Source of the DNA: Promethearchaeota archaeon
Lineage (GTDB): Archaea; Asgardarchaeota; Lokiarchaeia; Sigynarchaeales; SOKP01
Reading direction: 5' to 3'
DNA: 7,972 nt
NCBI GenBank assembly: GCA_016839655.1
Contig: JAEOTW010000070.1
Coordinates: 1 to 7,972 of the forward strand
Position 1 is the first letter of the stretch; the number at the start of each line of letters is the position of its first letter. Made by a program: the position numbers and the translations under genes. The notes under the pieces are model-generated. The model searched no databases and was not told where the DNA came from. It was given only the letters and a program-made list of their open reading frames with translations. Positions 1-7,257 of the stretch are shown piece by piece.

Positions 1-431
1 AAATAAAAAATATATATTTTAAATCGAAATCCAATTTTGAATATTTCGTGTCTAGTATTGAAACACCAATGTCAAAGGTTTTAACAATGCTGAATCCATC
101 AAAGAAATTAGATGTAGGATTCGCCGTTAAGAATGGACTCGAGTTTTTTTCTAGAAATTCGTTTTTTAATATCGGATCTCTTTTTAACCTTTGAGAGGCT
201 ATTTTGTTATGAAAGTGCACATTTGCATGTGGTCCAGATAGTTTGATATCAGAACTAATAATGCGAGATATGAAGGTTGTAGATTTACCTTTCTTAGAGA
301 TAACAATGGACGAGCACTCGGGGGAGGCAGGTATGATTACCCGAATTGAAGCATTTGTTGAAATGGCACGTCGCACGAAAAAGAAATTATTGCCTGAATC
401 AAAAAAGACTAGTGCTGTTAAAACCTTATGA
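1..431 (+). pseudogene. Broken 3' end of a COG3580/DUF2229-type acyl-CoA dehydratase activase-related gene
   Basis: The intact tail (frame of 213-431) reads KCTFACGPDSLISELI, then LPFLEITMDEHSGEAG and ITRIEAFVEM. This is the characteristic C-terminus of stand-alone COG3580 proteins, whose usual ending resembles FGCGPDSL...DEHTGEAGLVTRLEAFVDML. Upstream the same frame is open from 3 to 191 but is interrupted by TGA at 192-194 and again at 210-212. The other forward frame that is open across 188-238 encodes PLRGYFVMKVH, which could supply the hydrophobic strand expected just before CGPD. One lost base near 188-194 and one gained base near 213-238 would restore a single reading frame from the left edge to the stop at 429-431. 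The part before 190 is only weakly family-like to my eye. I infer a decayed gene or two indel errors in the assembly. The 5' portion lies outside the window. A separate 62-codon gene starting at TTG 243 is unlikely, because the homology extends upstream of that codon. Confidence 0.6.
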
Positions 432-446
432 ATGAACGATCATTCA
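429..446 (+). terminator. Perfect 7-bp hairpin over the stop codon, followed by a T-rich tract
   Basis: TGAATGA and TCATTCA are exact inverted repeats separated by ACGA. The left arm begins with the TGA stop codon of the broken gene. A pyrimidine-rich run (TTTTCTCTCTTTTT) follows at about 450-463, and T7 and T8 runs lie further on at 490-496 and 510-517. Archaeal termination depends mainly on T tracts, so the T runs may matter more than the stem. The stem is short and AT-rich. Confidence 0.4.
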
Positions 447-742
447 ATATTTTCTCTCTTTTTATATTATTCTAATTTGAGCTGTATTGTTTTTTTATTA
501 AAACTAAAATTTTTTTTAACAATAAATGTAATTTAAAATTCTTTAACTGATTCAAAAATATTTCGAGTTAAAATATACGTGTATCATTAAAATTAGAAAG
601 AGGTTAATGCAATAATATCAGTAATCTTATTTTTCGTTGTGTAATGTTTAAATATATAATTATTACTTTTCTTTCTTATTTATTTAAATCGATGATTATT
701 TAAGTAAAATTGTTATCAAAATTTTCATACAGCTGAAGAAAT
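432..742. other. AT-rich non-coding stretch between the relic gene and the activase pair
   Basis: These 311 bases contain no open frame of useful length in any frame I read. They hold the end of the hairpin at the upstream stop codon, T7 and T8 runs (490-496, 510-517), an imperfect palindrome ATACGTGTAT near 576-585, and TATA-like elements at 647-660 and 681-688. A purine-rich AGAAAGAGG just before 604 is followed by ATG CAA TAA (607-615), a two-codon frame that is not a credible gene. I see no RNA gene. The stretch most likely serves as terminator, promoter and 5' leader for the gene at 743. Confidence 0.6.
647..660 (+). promoter_or_regulatory. Candidate archaeal TATA box for the activase pair
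   Basis: TTTAAATATATAAT matches the archaeal TATA consensus (TTTAWATA-like). It would start transcription about 25 bases downstream, giving a leader of roughly 65 bases before ATG 743. A second, weaker candidate, TATTTAAA at 681-688, would give a leader of about 30 bases. The whole region is AT-rich, so chance matches are likely and which box is used cannot be decided from sequence. Confidence 0.4.
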
Positions 743-3700
743 ATGTCAAATAAGAGTCTTTCAAAAATTAAAAAACGCGAAATCCAATGTTATGAAGGCC
801 TAGAAATTGGTGCTGTTTCAGTAAAATGGGTTCGTAGAATGCAAAACGGAGAAATAGTAAGTGAAGTTTTACGACATGAAGGTTCTCCAAGAGAAAAGAT
901 AAAAGAGATTTTTGAGCTTTATAATGTTGATAAGGGTTCAAAAATTGTTATTACAGGCCAGGCAACTAGTTTTTTTCTTAATTTACCCTATTTTTCAGAG
1001 GTTGAATGCTTAGAGAAAGCATTATCCTATTACAATCTTAAGCCGGATATTCTACTCTCACTTGGTGGAGAGACATTTAGTGTCTTTCCCATGAAAGATG
1101 GGATAATAAAAAATATTATTTCAACTTCGAAATGTGCTGCGGGTACTGGTGAATTTATTGTACAACAGCTACAGAGAATGGGACTATCTATTGATGAGGG
1201 CATTGAAGCGAGTTTAAAAGGAAATTTTACACAATTAGCAACTAGATGTTCCGTTCACTGTAAGTCTGACGCTACGCATAAACTCAATAAAGGTGAATGT
1301 AGGCCTGAAGATATAGTAAAAACATTAATTTATGATTTAGCAAGAAAAGTAAGTGAAATGATAGAAGCAGCTCAATGGCCTACAAATTTAATTGTTATAT
1401 CAGGGGGAGTTGCCCTCAACCAAGTTTTTATAGAAAACCTATCGAGTTTTCTTCCAAATTCAGAAATTAAAGTCTTGCCAGAAAGTCCATATCTAGAGGT
1501 ATTTGGAGCCTCTTTGTTTGCATCTGAATTACAAGACTCTTATATTCGATATGATAATCTATACAAACCATCGAAGGTTGAATTTGAATCATATGATTCA
1601 TTAGAGCGAGTGCACTACCTTTTGGATTACCGTGTTGATTTGAATGAGAAAAGAGAAATAAAAGCAGGTCAAAAGTATATGCTCGGAATTGACGCAGGTT
1701 CTACTACTACTAAAGCAGTACTATTTAACTTATCCGATAATTCAATAGGAGCAAGTATTTATTTAAGAACATTAGGTAATCCAATTTTAGCCACAAAAAA
1801 TTGTATCAGTGAACTCTTAAAGCAAGTGGGGGATAATACTATAAAAATAATTCAGTGTGGGGTTACAGGTTCTGCTAGAGAAATGGTTTCAGTTTATTTA
1901 GATAATTGCAGAAGTTTCAACGAAATATTAGCGCATGCCAGAGCCGCAACTGAAGAGGTTCCTGATGTGGATACCGTATTTGAAATAGGTGGTCAGGATT
2001 CTAAGTTTATATCATTTTTAAAAGGTGTTCCGATTGATTATGCTATGAATGAAGGATGTTCTGCTGGGACAGGTAGTTTTCTGGAAGAATCAGCCTCAGT
2101 AGATATGGGGATTCCAGTAGAAAAAATTAGTGATATTGCCATAAAAAGTGAGCATCCAATAGCATTTGGTGAACGTTGTGCTGCGTTTATTAATACTGAT
2201 TTACGAAATGCACTTCAACAAGGTGCTAATCCAGATGATGTAGTTGCTGGTTTAGTTTACTCCATTGCGGATAATTATATTTCCCGTATTGTAGGCCCAC
2301 GACAAATAGGAGAGAAACTACTGTTCCTTGGTGGGGTGGCACTCAATAAATCAGTTGCATTGGCTATAGCAGCTCGTTCACAGCGAAAAGTGATAGTACC
2401 CGCACATCCTGAACTTATGGGAGCAGTGGGAACTGCTCTTATGACACGAGATCTTCTTGATAACGGTCTTATCTCAGAAACAAATTATAAGCTTAGAAAT
2501 CTAATAAAGGGGGAAATACAACTTAAAAATATATTCAGATGTAAAGCGTGTGATAATAACTGTGAGATTCAGAACATTTCCATAAGAGGAAAGGTTTACC
2601 CATTTGGTGGTTTATGTTCCAAATATCGACTTTTACGCCAAAAAGATACTAAAGTTAAAGAAGGTCAAGATCTTATAGAATTAAGAAATAGTCTTATATT
2701 TAATGAATTTGGAGCTCGTCCTTTAAAAAACCCACGCGGGACAATTGGTATTCCTTTAGCATTGACTTCTCATATTTTATTTCCATTATATGCTAAATTC
2801 ATTAATGAGCTAGGTTTTGATGTAGTAGTATCAAATCCTTCTAAGATTGGAAATACTAAAACTAAGGCGCCAATATGTTATCCTTGTGAATTAGTTCATG
2901 GTGCGGTAAATGATCTTATTAATCGTAATGTTGATTACATCTTATTACCTCATGTGATTGAATTGGAAATTCCAAATGGTTATATACATGGATATACTTG
3001 CCCTTCTACGACAACTATCCCGGATATTATCCGCGCGGCTTTTGAGAATGCAAGTGAAAAAATATTATCACCTCATATCGGACTTTCTGAAGCGCTTATT
3101 GAGACTACTCTCAAAGAGTTTGGTAGGATTGCTAGTAATTTGGGATTAGAAGAAAAAGTTGGTGTTAATGCGGGATTTGTAGCGTTATCTCATTACAAAA
3201 TGTTTAGAGAAATCTATTTTCAATTTGGACGAAAAAAGCTAAAGGAATTAATAAAAAAACCCTCAGTAATTATAACAGGAAGACCGTATGTTGTATATCC
3301 AAAAGATGTTAATATAGCGCTCCCTCGAAAGATTGCTAGTAGAGGATATAATGCTATTCCTTCCGATTTATTACCGATTCTGAACAATCATACTACCCAT
3401 AAAAGAAATGTATGGAGTTTTACTCAAGAGATCAATAATGCAGTTGAATATGTAAAAAAATATCCTAATCTATACATATGCTTTGTCTCTTGTTTTTCAT
3501 GTGGTCCAGATGGTACTATGTATCATCAGTTTCGGCAACAACTTGAAGGTCATACATTTTGTTATCTTGAAATTGATTCCCATACTGCTCATGCGGGTTT
3601 TGAAACTAGAGTTGGTGCATTTCTTGATATAATTGAAGAACGACATCGAAATAAGAATAAAAAAAATAGAACAATATTAAATCAAACTATTACTGCCTGA
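743..3700 (+). CDS. Large acyl-CoA dehydratase activase: two BadF/ASKHA ATPase domains plus a COG3580 module
   Basis: Domain 1 (about residues 18-263) has EIGAVSVKWV at 21-30, Cys131 in CAAGTGEF, a second Cys region (Cys169, Cys173) and SGGVALNQ at 220-227. Domain 2 (about 312-568) is canonical: GIDAGSTTTKAV at 315-326, FEIGGQDSKF at 413-422, Cys439 in NEGCSAGTGSF, Cys479 in FGERCAAF and LGGVALNKS at 529-537. A Cys cluster follows (C600, C603, C607, C625). The rest (about 664-965) is DUF2229/COG3580, with APICYPCEL, CPSTTTIPD, FSCGPDG and EIDSHTAHAGFETR. Family members use ATP hydrolysis to push electrons from a [4Fe-4S] cluster onto 2-hydroxyacyl-CoA dehydratase, benzoyl-CoA reductase or double-cubane proteins; all are cytoplasmic. 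The fused relatives I know are about 1400 residues long and continue into a COG3581 module. Here that module is the next gene, five bases downstream, so the two products probably form one complex. There is no strong Shine-Dalgarno site (GAAG at 735-738). Substrate unknown. Confidence 0.9.
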   Translation: MSNKSLSKIKKREIQCYEGLEIGAVSVKWVRRMQNGEIVSEVLRHEGSPREKIKEIFELYNVDKGSKIVITGQATSFFLNLPYFSEVECLEKALSYYNLKPDILLSLGGETFSVFPMKDGIIKNIISTSKCAAGTGEFIVQQLQRMGLSIDEGIEASLKGNFTQLATRCSVHCKSDATHKLNKGECRPEDIVKTLIYDLARKVSEMIEAAQWPTNLIVISGGVALNQVFIENLSSFLPNSEIKVLPESPYLEVFGASLFASELQDSYIRYDNLYKPSKVEFESYDSLERVHYLLDYRVDLNEKREIKAGQKYMLGIDAGSTTTKAVLFNLSDNSIGASIYLRTLGNPILATKNCISELLKQVGDNTIKIIQCGVTGSAREMVSVYLDNCRSFNEILAHARAATEEVPDVDTVFEIGGQDSKFISFLKGVPIDYAMNEGCSAGTGSFLEESASVDMGIPVEKISDIAIKSEHPIAFGERCAAFINTDLRNALQQGANPDDVVAGLVYSIADNYISRIVGPRQIGEKLLFLGGVALNKSVALAIAARSQRKVIVPAHPELMGAVGTALMTRDLLDNGLISETNYKLRNLIKGEIQLKNIFRCKACDNNCEIQNISIRGKVYPFGGLCSKYRLLRQKDTKVKEGQDLIELRNSLIFNEFGARPLKNPRGTIGIPLALTSHILFPLYAKFINELGFDVVVSNPSKIGNTKTKAPICYPCELVHGAVNDLINRNVDYILLPHVIELEIPNGYIHGYTCPSTTTIPDIIRAAFENASEKILSPHIGLSEALIETTLKEFGRIASNLGLEEKVGVNAGFVALSHYKMFREIYFQFGRKKLKELIKKPSVIITGRPYVVYPKDVNIALPRKIASRGYNAIPSDLLPILNNHTTHKRNVWSFTQEINNAVEYVKKYPNLYICFVSCFSCGPDGTMYHQFRQQLEGHTFCYLEIDSHTAHAGFETRVGAFLDIIEERHRNKNKKNRTILNQTITA

Positions 3701-3705
3701 GAAAA

Positions 3706-5100
3706 ATGTCTAAAATAGAAAAATGTGCTGATATATCAAATAAAGTAAAACAAGCTAGGTTTTCAGATAACCATAAGTGTATTATTGACAGTGAGGGACA
3801 AGAGGTTGAATTTAATGATCCAAGGGTGGTTTATGTCAATCCAGAACCCCGTAATTCATATGGAAGTCAGTTAGTAATAAACTTGTTTGAGAAACATAAC
3901 CGAAAGATTAGAATCAGTGCAGAGACAGATGCATCAGTTCTACAATATGCGAAAAAGATCTGTTCAGGGAGGGAATGTCTTGCTAGTGTTGCTATAGCAG
4001 GAGCAGTTCTAAAGGATATTAATGAATACAGAGGCGAAGACGAAATTACTATCTATAGAACACCTATAGATAACCATGGACCTTGCCAAAATGGTGCATG
4101 GCCAGTTCTTTGGGAGACTTTTGCAAAGACATTAAATTTAGAGAATGCAATATTTTGTGCTTTTCCTAAATATACTAACAATTATCTAGGATTGAATCGT
4201 GATTTATTAGCTTGGGAAAATATATATTTTGTTCTTGGTCAGTATATTATCGAAGCTAGAAATGCATTACAATGTGTTGCAAGAAGAAAAAATATTGCGT
4301 TACATCTGTTTGAAGATATAACAAATGAATTTATAGACAATTTAAAAGATGGAAAGAAAACCTTAAACATTGGCTTAATGAAATGGGCAAAAGAGGTTGC
4401 TAGAATACCTATTAAAGCAAAAATTGAAGCAACTCCAAAGGTTTTAATATTTGGGGGACTAAATTTAATGTTCGATCATTATCCAATCGAAGAATTTTTT
4501 CTTGAAAAGGGTATTATTCCAAAAGTTGTTGATATAGTTGAATCAATGAGTCTAATTTTAGCTGAAAGCACAATAAGATATGGATTTAAAAAAGGATTTA
4601 TAACACCTAAGGAACAATTTAATATACATTTACTCGATTTTCCTGACATGGATGAGAATGATCAAAGAGAGGCTCGTAGAGCAAAAAGAAATACAAAGGC
4701 TTTACAATTCTTAGATTCACAATGTAAACTTATAAGACGATTAATGAGTAAATCTGATTTATTATTTGATCCATTTGTAGAATTTATTGAACTCTTTGAA
4801 GAAGGAAACAAATATGTTTCTTCAAATAGTCTTAGTGAGACTCCAGTAATTACTGGTAGATTTTTACATTCAATTAAAGAAGGAGTTTATGATGGTTTAA
4901 TTAATTTAGGGACATTTAATTGTCAGCCCGCAATGAACTCACAAGCTATTATTCGTCCTTTAGCTAATAAAAATAATGTTCCTTATGCTGCTATTGATTG
5001 TGAAGGTCCATGGATCTCAACAAATCAACGTAGACTTCTTGAAGCAATTGCTATTCAAGCTAAAAGAGTCCGGAAAAAGAAGAATGAGCAATCTTCTTAA
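3706..5100 (+). CDS. COG3581-type activase-related protein, the separate C-terminal module of the large activase
   Basis: The 464-residue product matches the C-terminal part of the large fused activases. Visible family-like motifs are ETDASVLQYAKKICSGREC (73-91, with Cys86 and Cys91), DNHGPCQNGAW (122-132, Cys127), FPKYTNNYLGLN (153-164), LLFDPFVEF (352-360), GTFNCQPAMNSQ (402-413, Cys406) and DCEGPWISTNQRRLLE (431-446, Cys432). The conserved Cys residues suggest metal-cluster binding, and the fold is expected to resemble HgdB-like dehydratase subunits. The first 38 or so residues look unconserved and may be a new N-terminus created by the split. ATG 3706 lies five bases after the TGA of the 985-codon gene, in another frame and without a clear Shine-Dalgarno site, which points to translational coupling. 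No membrane segment or signal peptide is visible. It could be the substrate-reducing partner of the ATPase or only a structural module; the sequence does not decide. Confidence 0.85.
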   Translation: MSKIEKCADISNKVKQARFSDNHKCIIDSEGQEVEFNDPRVVYVNPEPRNSYGSQLVINLFEKHNRKIRISAETDASVLQYAKKICSGRECLASVAIAGAVLKDINEYRGEDEITIYRTPIDNHGPCQNGAWPVLWETFAKTLNLENAIFCAFPKYTNNYLGLNRDLLAWENIYFVLGQYIIEARNALQCVARRKNIALHLFEDITNEFIDNLKDGKKTLNIGLMKWAKEVARIPIKAKIEATPKVLIFGGLNLMFDHYPIEEFFLEKGIIPKVVDIVESMSLILAESTIRYGFKKGFITPKEQFNIHLLDFPDMDENDQREARRAKRNTKALQFLDSQCKLIRRLMSKSDLLFDPFVEFIELFEEGNKYVSSNSLSETPVITGRFLHSIKEGVYDGLINLGTFNCQPAMNSQAIIRPLANKNNVPYAAIDCEGPWISTNQRRLLEAIAIQAKRVRKKKNEQSS

Positions 5101-5603
5101 CTAAATTTCTTCTCGATTTTTCCTTTCAGCCAACCTGTTTTATATGATTCTATATTATCGAATTCAGATACGTATGGTTTAATATCTAATAGAGGTGTAT
5201 TATCTAACGTATCAATATTTTTTACATGAATTATATTTTCTTCTATTCTTTGAATTTCCAATATTGAAAGACCAAGAGGATTAGGGCGGAAAGGAGTTCG
5301 AATAGCAAAAACACCTCTAGATTCATCATCCAAAAAGGGTTTTGAAATAAGTGGAACAGGAAGTTTTACCATGTCAAAGAAATAAAGACAATAAATATGA
5401 GAAAATCCATTTAAATCTTTTAAACCTGCCTGATATTCGGAAAAAATTTCGATAGTGCCTTCTGATTCAGAAATTGATGACTGAATGGGAATACCCTTAA
5501 GAAATTTAAATGGAGTATGAATTACACCTATTGGTTTAAAACTAATTTCTTTTGGAAATTTCCTTTCGTTAAAATCAATTAATTCTCGTTTCGTGATTTC
5601 CAT
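5097..5603 (-). CDS. trmO: tRNA (N6-threonylcarbamoyladenosine37-N6)-methyltransferase TrmO/TsaA
   Basis: The 168-residue product is a full-length single-domain TrmO (UPF0066/TsaA fold), a SAM-dependent beta-barrel methyltransferase. It N6-methylates t6A at position 37 of tRNAs reading ACN codons. Signature motifs in order: KPIGVIHTPF (23-32), GIPIQ (37-41), EGTIEIF (48-54), GLKDLNGFSHI (60-70), RGVFAIRTPFRPNPLGLS (96-113) and LDNTPLLDIKPYV (133-145). RPNPLGLS and the TPLLDIKPY strand are the most diagnostic. The gene lies 50 bases downstream of pepD on the same strand, so co-transcription is possible, although a T8 run sits between them. Its 3' end overlaps the convergent COG3581 gene by four bases (TTAA serves as stop on both strands). 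There is no Shine-Dalgarno site before the ATG. Ten or more residues precede the conserved core, and no other Met lies between the chosen start and the core. Confidence 0.93.
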   Translation of the reverse strand: MEITKRELIDFNERKFPKEISFKPIGVIHTPFKFLKGIPIQSSISESEGTIEIFSEYQAGLKDLNGFSHIYCLYFFDMVKLPVPLISKPFLDDESRGVFAIRTPFRPNPLGLSILEIQRIEENIIHVKNIDTLDNTPLLDIKPYVSEFDNIESYKTGWLKGKIEKKFS

Positions 5604-5624
5604 ATTAATTTAGAGAAATTACAT

Positions 5625-5632
5625 AAAAAAAA
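5625..5632 (-). terminator. T8 tract between pepD and trmO
   Basis: On the minus strand an uninterrupted run of eight T follows the pepD stop codon by about 20 bases and lies about 20 bases before the trmO start. Such runs can terminate archaeal transcription, which would uncouple the two genes. There is no associated stem, and AT-rich spacers produce such runs by chance, so this is a weak call. Confidence 0.25.
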
Positions 5633-5653
5633 GATTTTGTGAATTTAACTTTG

Positions 5654-7144
5654 TTAATTATCTAAATTTTTGAGCAGGCTTAAAAGAAAATCCCAAGTTC
5701 TTTCGACCGAATTGATTTCTAAACGTTCATCTGGGGAATGAAGTCCTTTGGAATTAGCTCCGAAAGCGATAGCATCAACCCCTGGAATCTTATCGATTAA
5801 AAGAGTAGCCTCCAATCCACCATGGATTATTTTTATTTCTGCTTCTTCCTTAAATAGTTCTTGATAAGTTTCTTGGGCGATTTTTAAGAGTTTTAAATTA
5901 AAATTTGGCTTCCATGGAGGATAACTACCTCTATATGTGTTCTCCATTTCCAAACCTGAAAGATCTAACAGTCGTAGAACTTTTGTATAAATATCGTTAT
6001 TGAAATATTTACTTAGGCTTCGATGTAGCCATCTAAGTTTAATGTGATCTTCTCTAGTTCTTATTTTACCTAAATTTGTTGAGGTAAACATTAATTCTTT
6101 ATATTTGGGATGAAAAGCAATAGGACCATTAGGAAAGATATAGAGAAGATCTAGAAGTTTTTCTTGCACATTTCTAGAAATAATTTCATTATTTGTTAAA
6201 TTTTCAATTTTTTTAAATTCTAAAGCCATTGTTTCTTCAAGTCCATCGTACTGCTTCTTAATTTCGGCAAAACAATTGAAAGTATCCGATTTAATGTTCT
6301 CAAACTGATCATTTTTTACAAAAAATATGGATTTAGCTTCTCTTGGTATAGCATTCGCCGCACCGCCTCCATGTATTGAATTGATATGAAAATTGTGTTT
6401 TTTATTTAATTTCCACAGAATTTGACCTAAAATTTTTATAGCGTGAGCCTGCCCTTCATTACATCTCCCTGAATGGCCCCCTATTAATCCAAATACAGAA
6501 ATTTCTATAGGTTGTAGTTTTAATTGCTTTCTATCAATGAGATTGGACTTTTTCTTTATCCTTGTGTGAAAACCTATTCCTCCAGTGCATCCAATAGTAA
6601 TTGATTTATCTCCTGAATCAAGATTTATTAGATAATCCCCAGCAACTAGGTTGGGATCGATATTTTTGGCCCCACCCATATCATACTCTTCACGGACTGT
6701 GAATAATAAATCTAGCCCTAAAGTGTTAAAGTTTACTTCACCATCATGAATTTTTTTCATTATAGTTAATAAAAAACATATCCCCGTTCCGTTATCAGCT
6801 CCTAAAGTTGTTCCTTCTGCTGTGATCCATTTTTGATTATCAATTTCTATAATTTTGAGTTTGAGTGGATCTTTTAAAAAATCATGAGTTATACCTTCAT
6901 TTTTTTCACAAACCATATCCATATGGCACTGTAAAACACAATTAAATTTCTGATTCACAGCGGGAATTTTTACAGCAATATTCCCTACTTCATCAATTTT
7001 AGCTTTGAATCCATATTTTTCTGCTTCATTCTTTATAAAAATTCTTATTTTATCTTCAAATCTTGACTTGCGGGGAATTTTTGAGATTTCATAAAAATAG
7101 TTCCAAAAATCGCTTGGTTTGCCTAAATCCTCCAATTCTAACAT
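5654..7144 (-). CDS. pepD: Aminoacyl-histidine dipeptidase (PepD-like, peptidase family M20C)
   Basis: The 496-residue product is full length for PepD (E. coli PepD has 485). It is a cytosolic di-metal (usually zinc) exopeptidase that cleaves Xaa-His and other dipeptides. Expected active-site residues are present: His74 and Asp76 in QCHMDMVCEKN, the bridging Asp117 in TLGADNGTG, Glu152-Glu153 in TVREEYDMGG (general base and ligand), Asp176 in NLDSGD and His469 in GLHSPDERLE. Other family markers are TIGCTGG (183-189), GLIGGHSGRCNEGQAHA in the lid domain (219-235, His224), GGGAANAIPREA (259-270), TSTNLG (354-359) and HGGLEA (441-446). A Shine-Dalgarno-like AAGGA (minus strand, 7156-7152) lies seven bases before the ATG and supports this start. 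M20C enzymes are best known in bacteria, so an archaeal copy may reflect transfer. It is divergent from the TIGR04076 gene and followed on its strand by trmO. Confidence 0.93.
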   Translation of the reverse strand: MLELEDLGKPSDFWNYFYEISKIPRKSRFEDKIRIFIKNEAEKYGFKAKIDEVGNIAVKIPAVNQKFNCVLQCHMDMVCEKNEGITHDFLKDPLKLKIIEIDNQKWITAEGTTLGADNGTGICFLLTIMKKIHDGEVNFNTLGLDLLFTVREEYDMGGAKNIDPNLVAGDYLINLDSGDKSITIGCTGGIGFHTRIKKKSNLIDRKQLKLQPIEISVFGLIGGHSGRCNEGQAHAIKILGQILWKLNKKHNFHINSIHGGGAANAIPREAKSIFFVKNDQFENIKSDTFNCFAEIKKQYDGLEETMALEFKKIENLTNNEIISRNVQEKLLDLLYIFPNGPIAFHPKYKELMFTSTNLGKIRTREDHIKLRWLHRSLSKYFNNDIYTKVLRLLDLSGLEMENTYRGSYPPWKPNFNLKLLKIAQETYQELFKEEAEIKIIHGGLEATLLIDKIPGVDAIAFGANSKGLHSPDERLEINSVERTWDFLLSLLKNLDN

Positions 7145-7151
7145 CAGAATT

Positions 7152-7156
7152 TCCTT
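7152..7156 (-). promoter_or_regulatory. pepD: Shine-Dalgarno-like site before pepD
   Basis: Read on the minus strand this is AAGGA, seven bases upstream of the ATG at 7144. It is the clearest ribosome-binding site in the window and decides the pepD start. The other genes here start without a convincing one. Confidence 0.5.
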
Positions 7157-7223
7157 AGGTTATAAAGATTAATATTTGATTAAAACAATGGATAAATTAT
7201 TACTAATTATAATTAATTGTTAA

Positions 7224-7232
7224 TATATTTAA
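7224..7232 (+). promoter_or_regulatory. Candidate TATA box for the TIGR04076 gene (near-leaderless)
   Basis: TATATTTAA lies about 26-34 bases before ATG 7258, so transcription would start at or just before the start codon, as in leaderless archaeal messages. A weak AGGT (7247-7250) also precedes the ATG. The 113-base pepD divergent spacer must carry promoters for both genes. For pepD, AT-rich candidates near 7165-7180 would also give a very short leader. All are weak because the spacer is AT-rich throughout. Confidence 0.35.
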
Positions 7233-7257
7233 GAGTGAACTTCAATAGGTTTTAATT

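Noticed and set aside
192..212. The two in-frame TGA codons read as selenocysteine, since some Lokiarchaea encode selenoproteins
   Set aside because: Neither TGA aligns with a family Cys position, I see no SECIS-like stem-loop after the gene, and another frame bridges both stops with more family-like sequence.
243..431. A stand-alone 62-codon gene starting at TTG 243
   Set aside because: Family similarity (KCTFACGPDS) extends upstream of the TTG, so this is the tail of a longer broken gene, not a separate small gene.
604..615. A small upstream open frame with a Shine-Dalgarno-like AGAGG
   Set aside because: It is only ATG CAA TAA, too short to be a gene; a role as a leader element cannot be supported from one sequence.
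2958..3149. A 63-codon plus-strand open frame inside the activase gene
   Set aside because: It overlaps the well-conserved COG3580 coding sequence in another frame and has no recognisable motif; it is a shadow frame.
3698..3708. Readthrough or recoding at the TGA joining the 985- and 464-codon genes into one protein
   Set aside because: After the TGA the same frame soon reaches TAG (EKCLK then stop), and the next gene is in a different frame with its own ATG; reinitiation or coupling is simpler.
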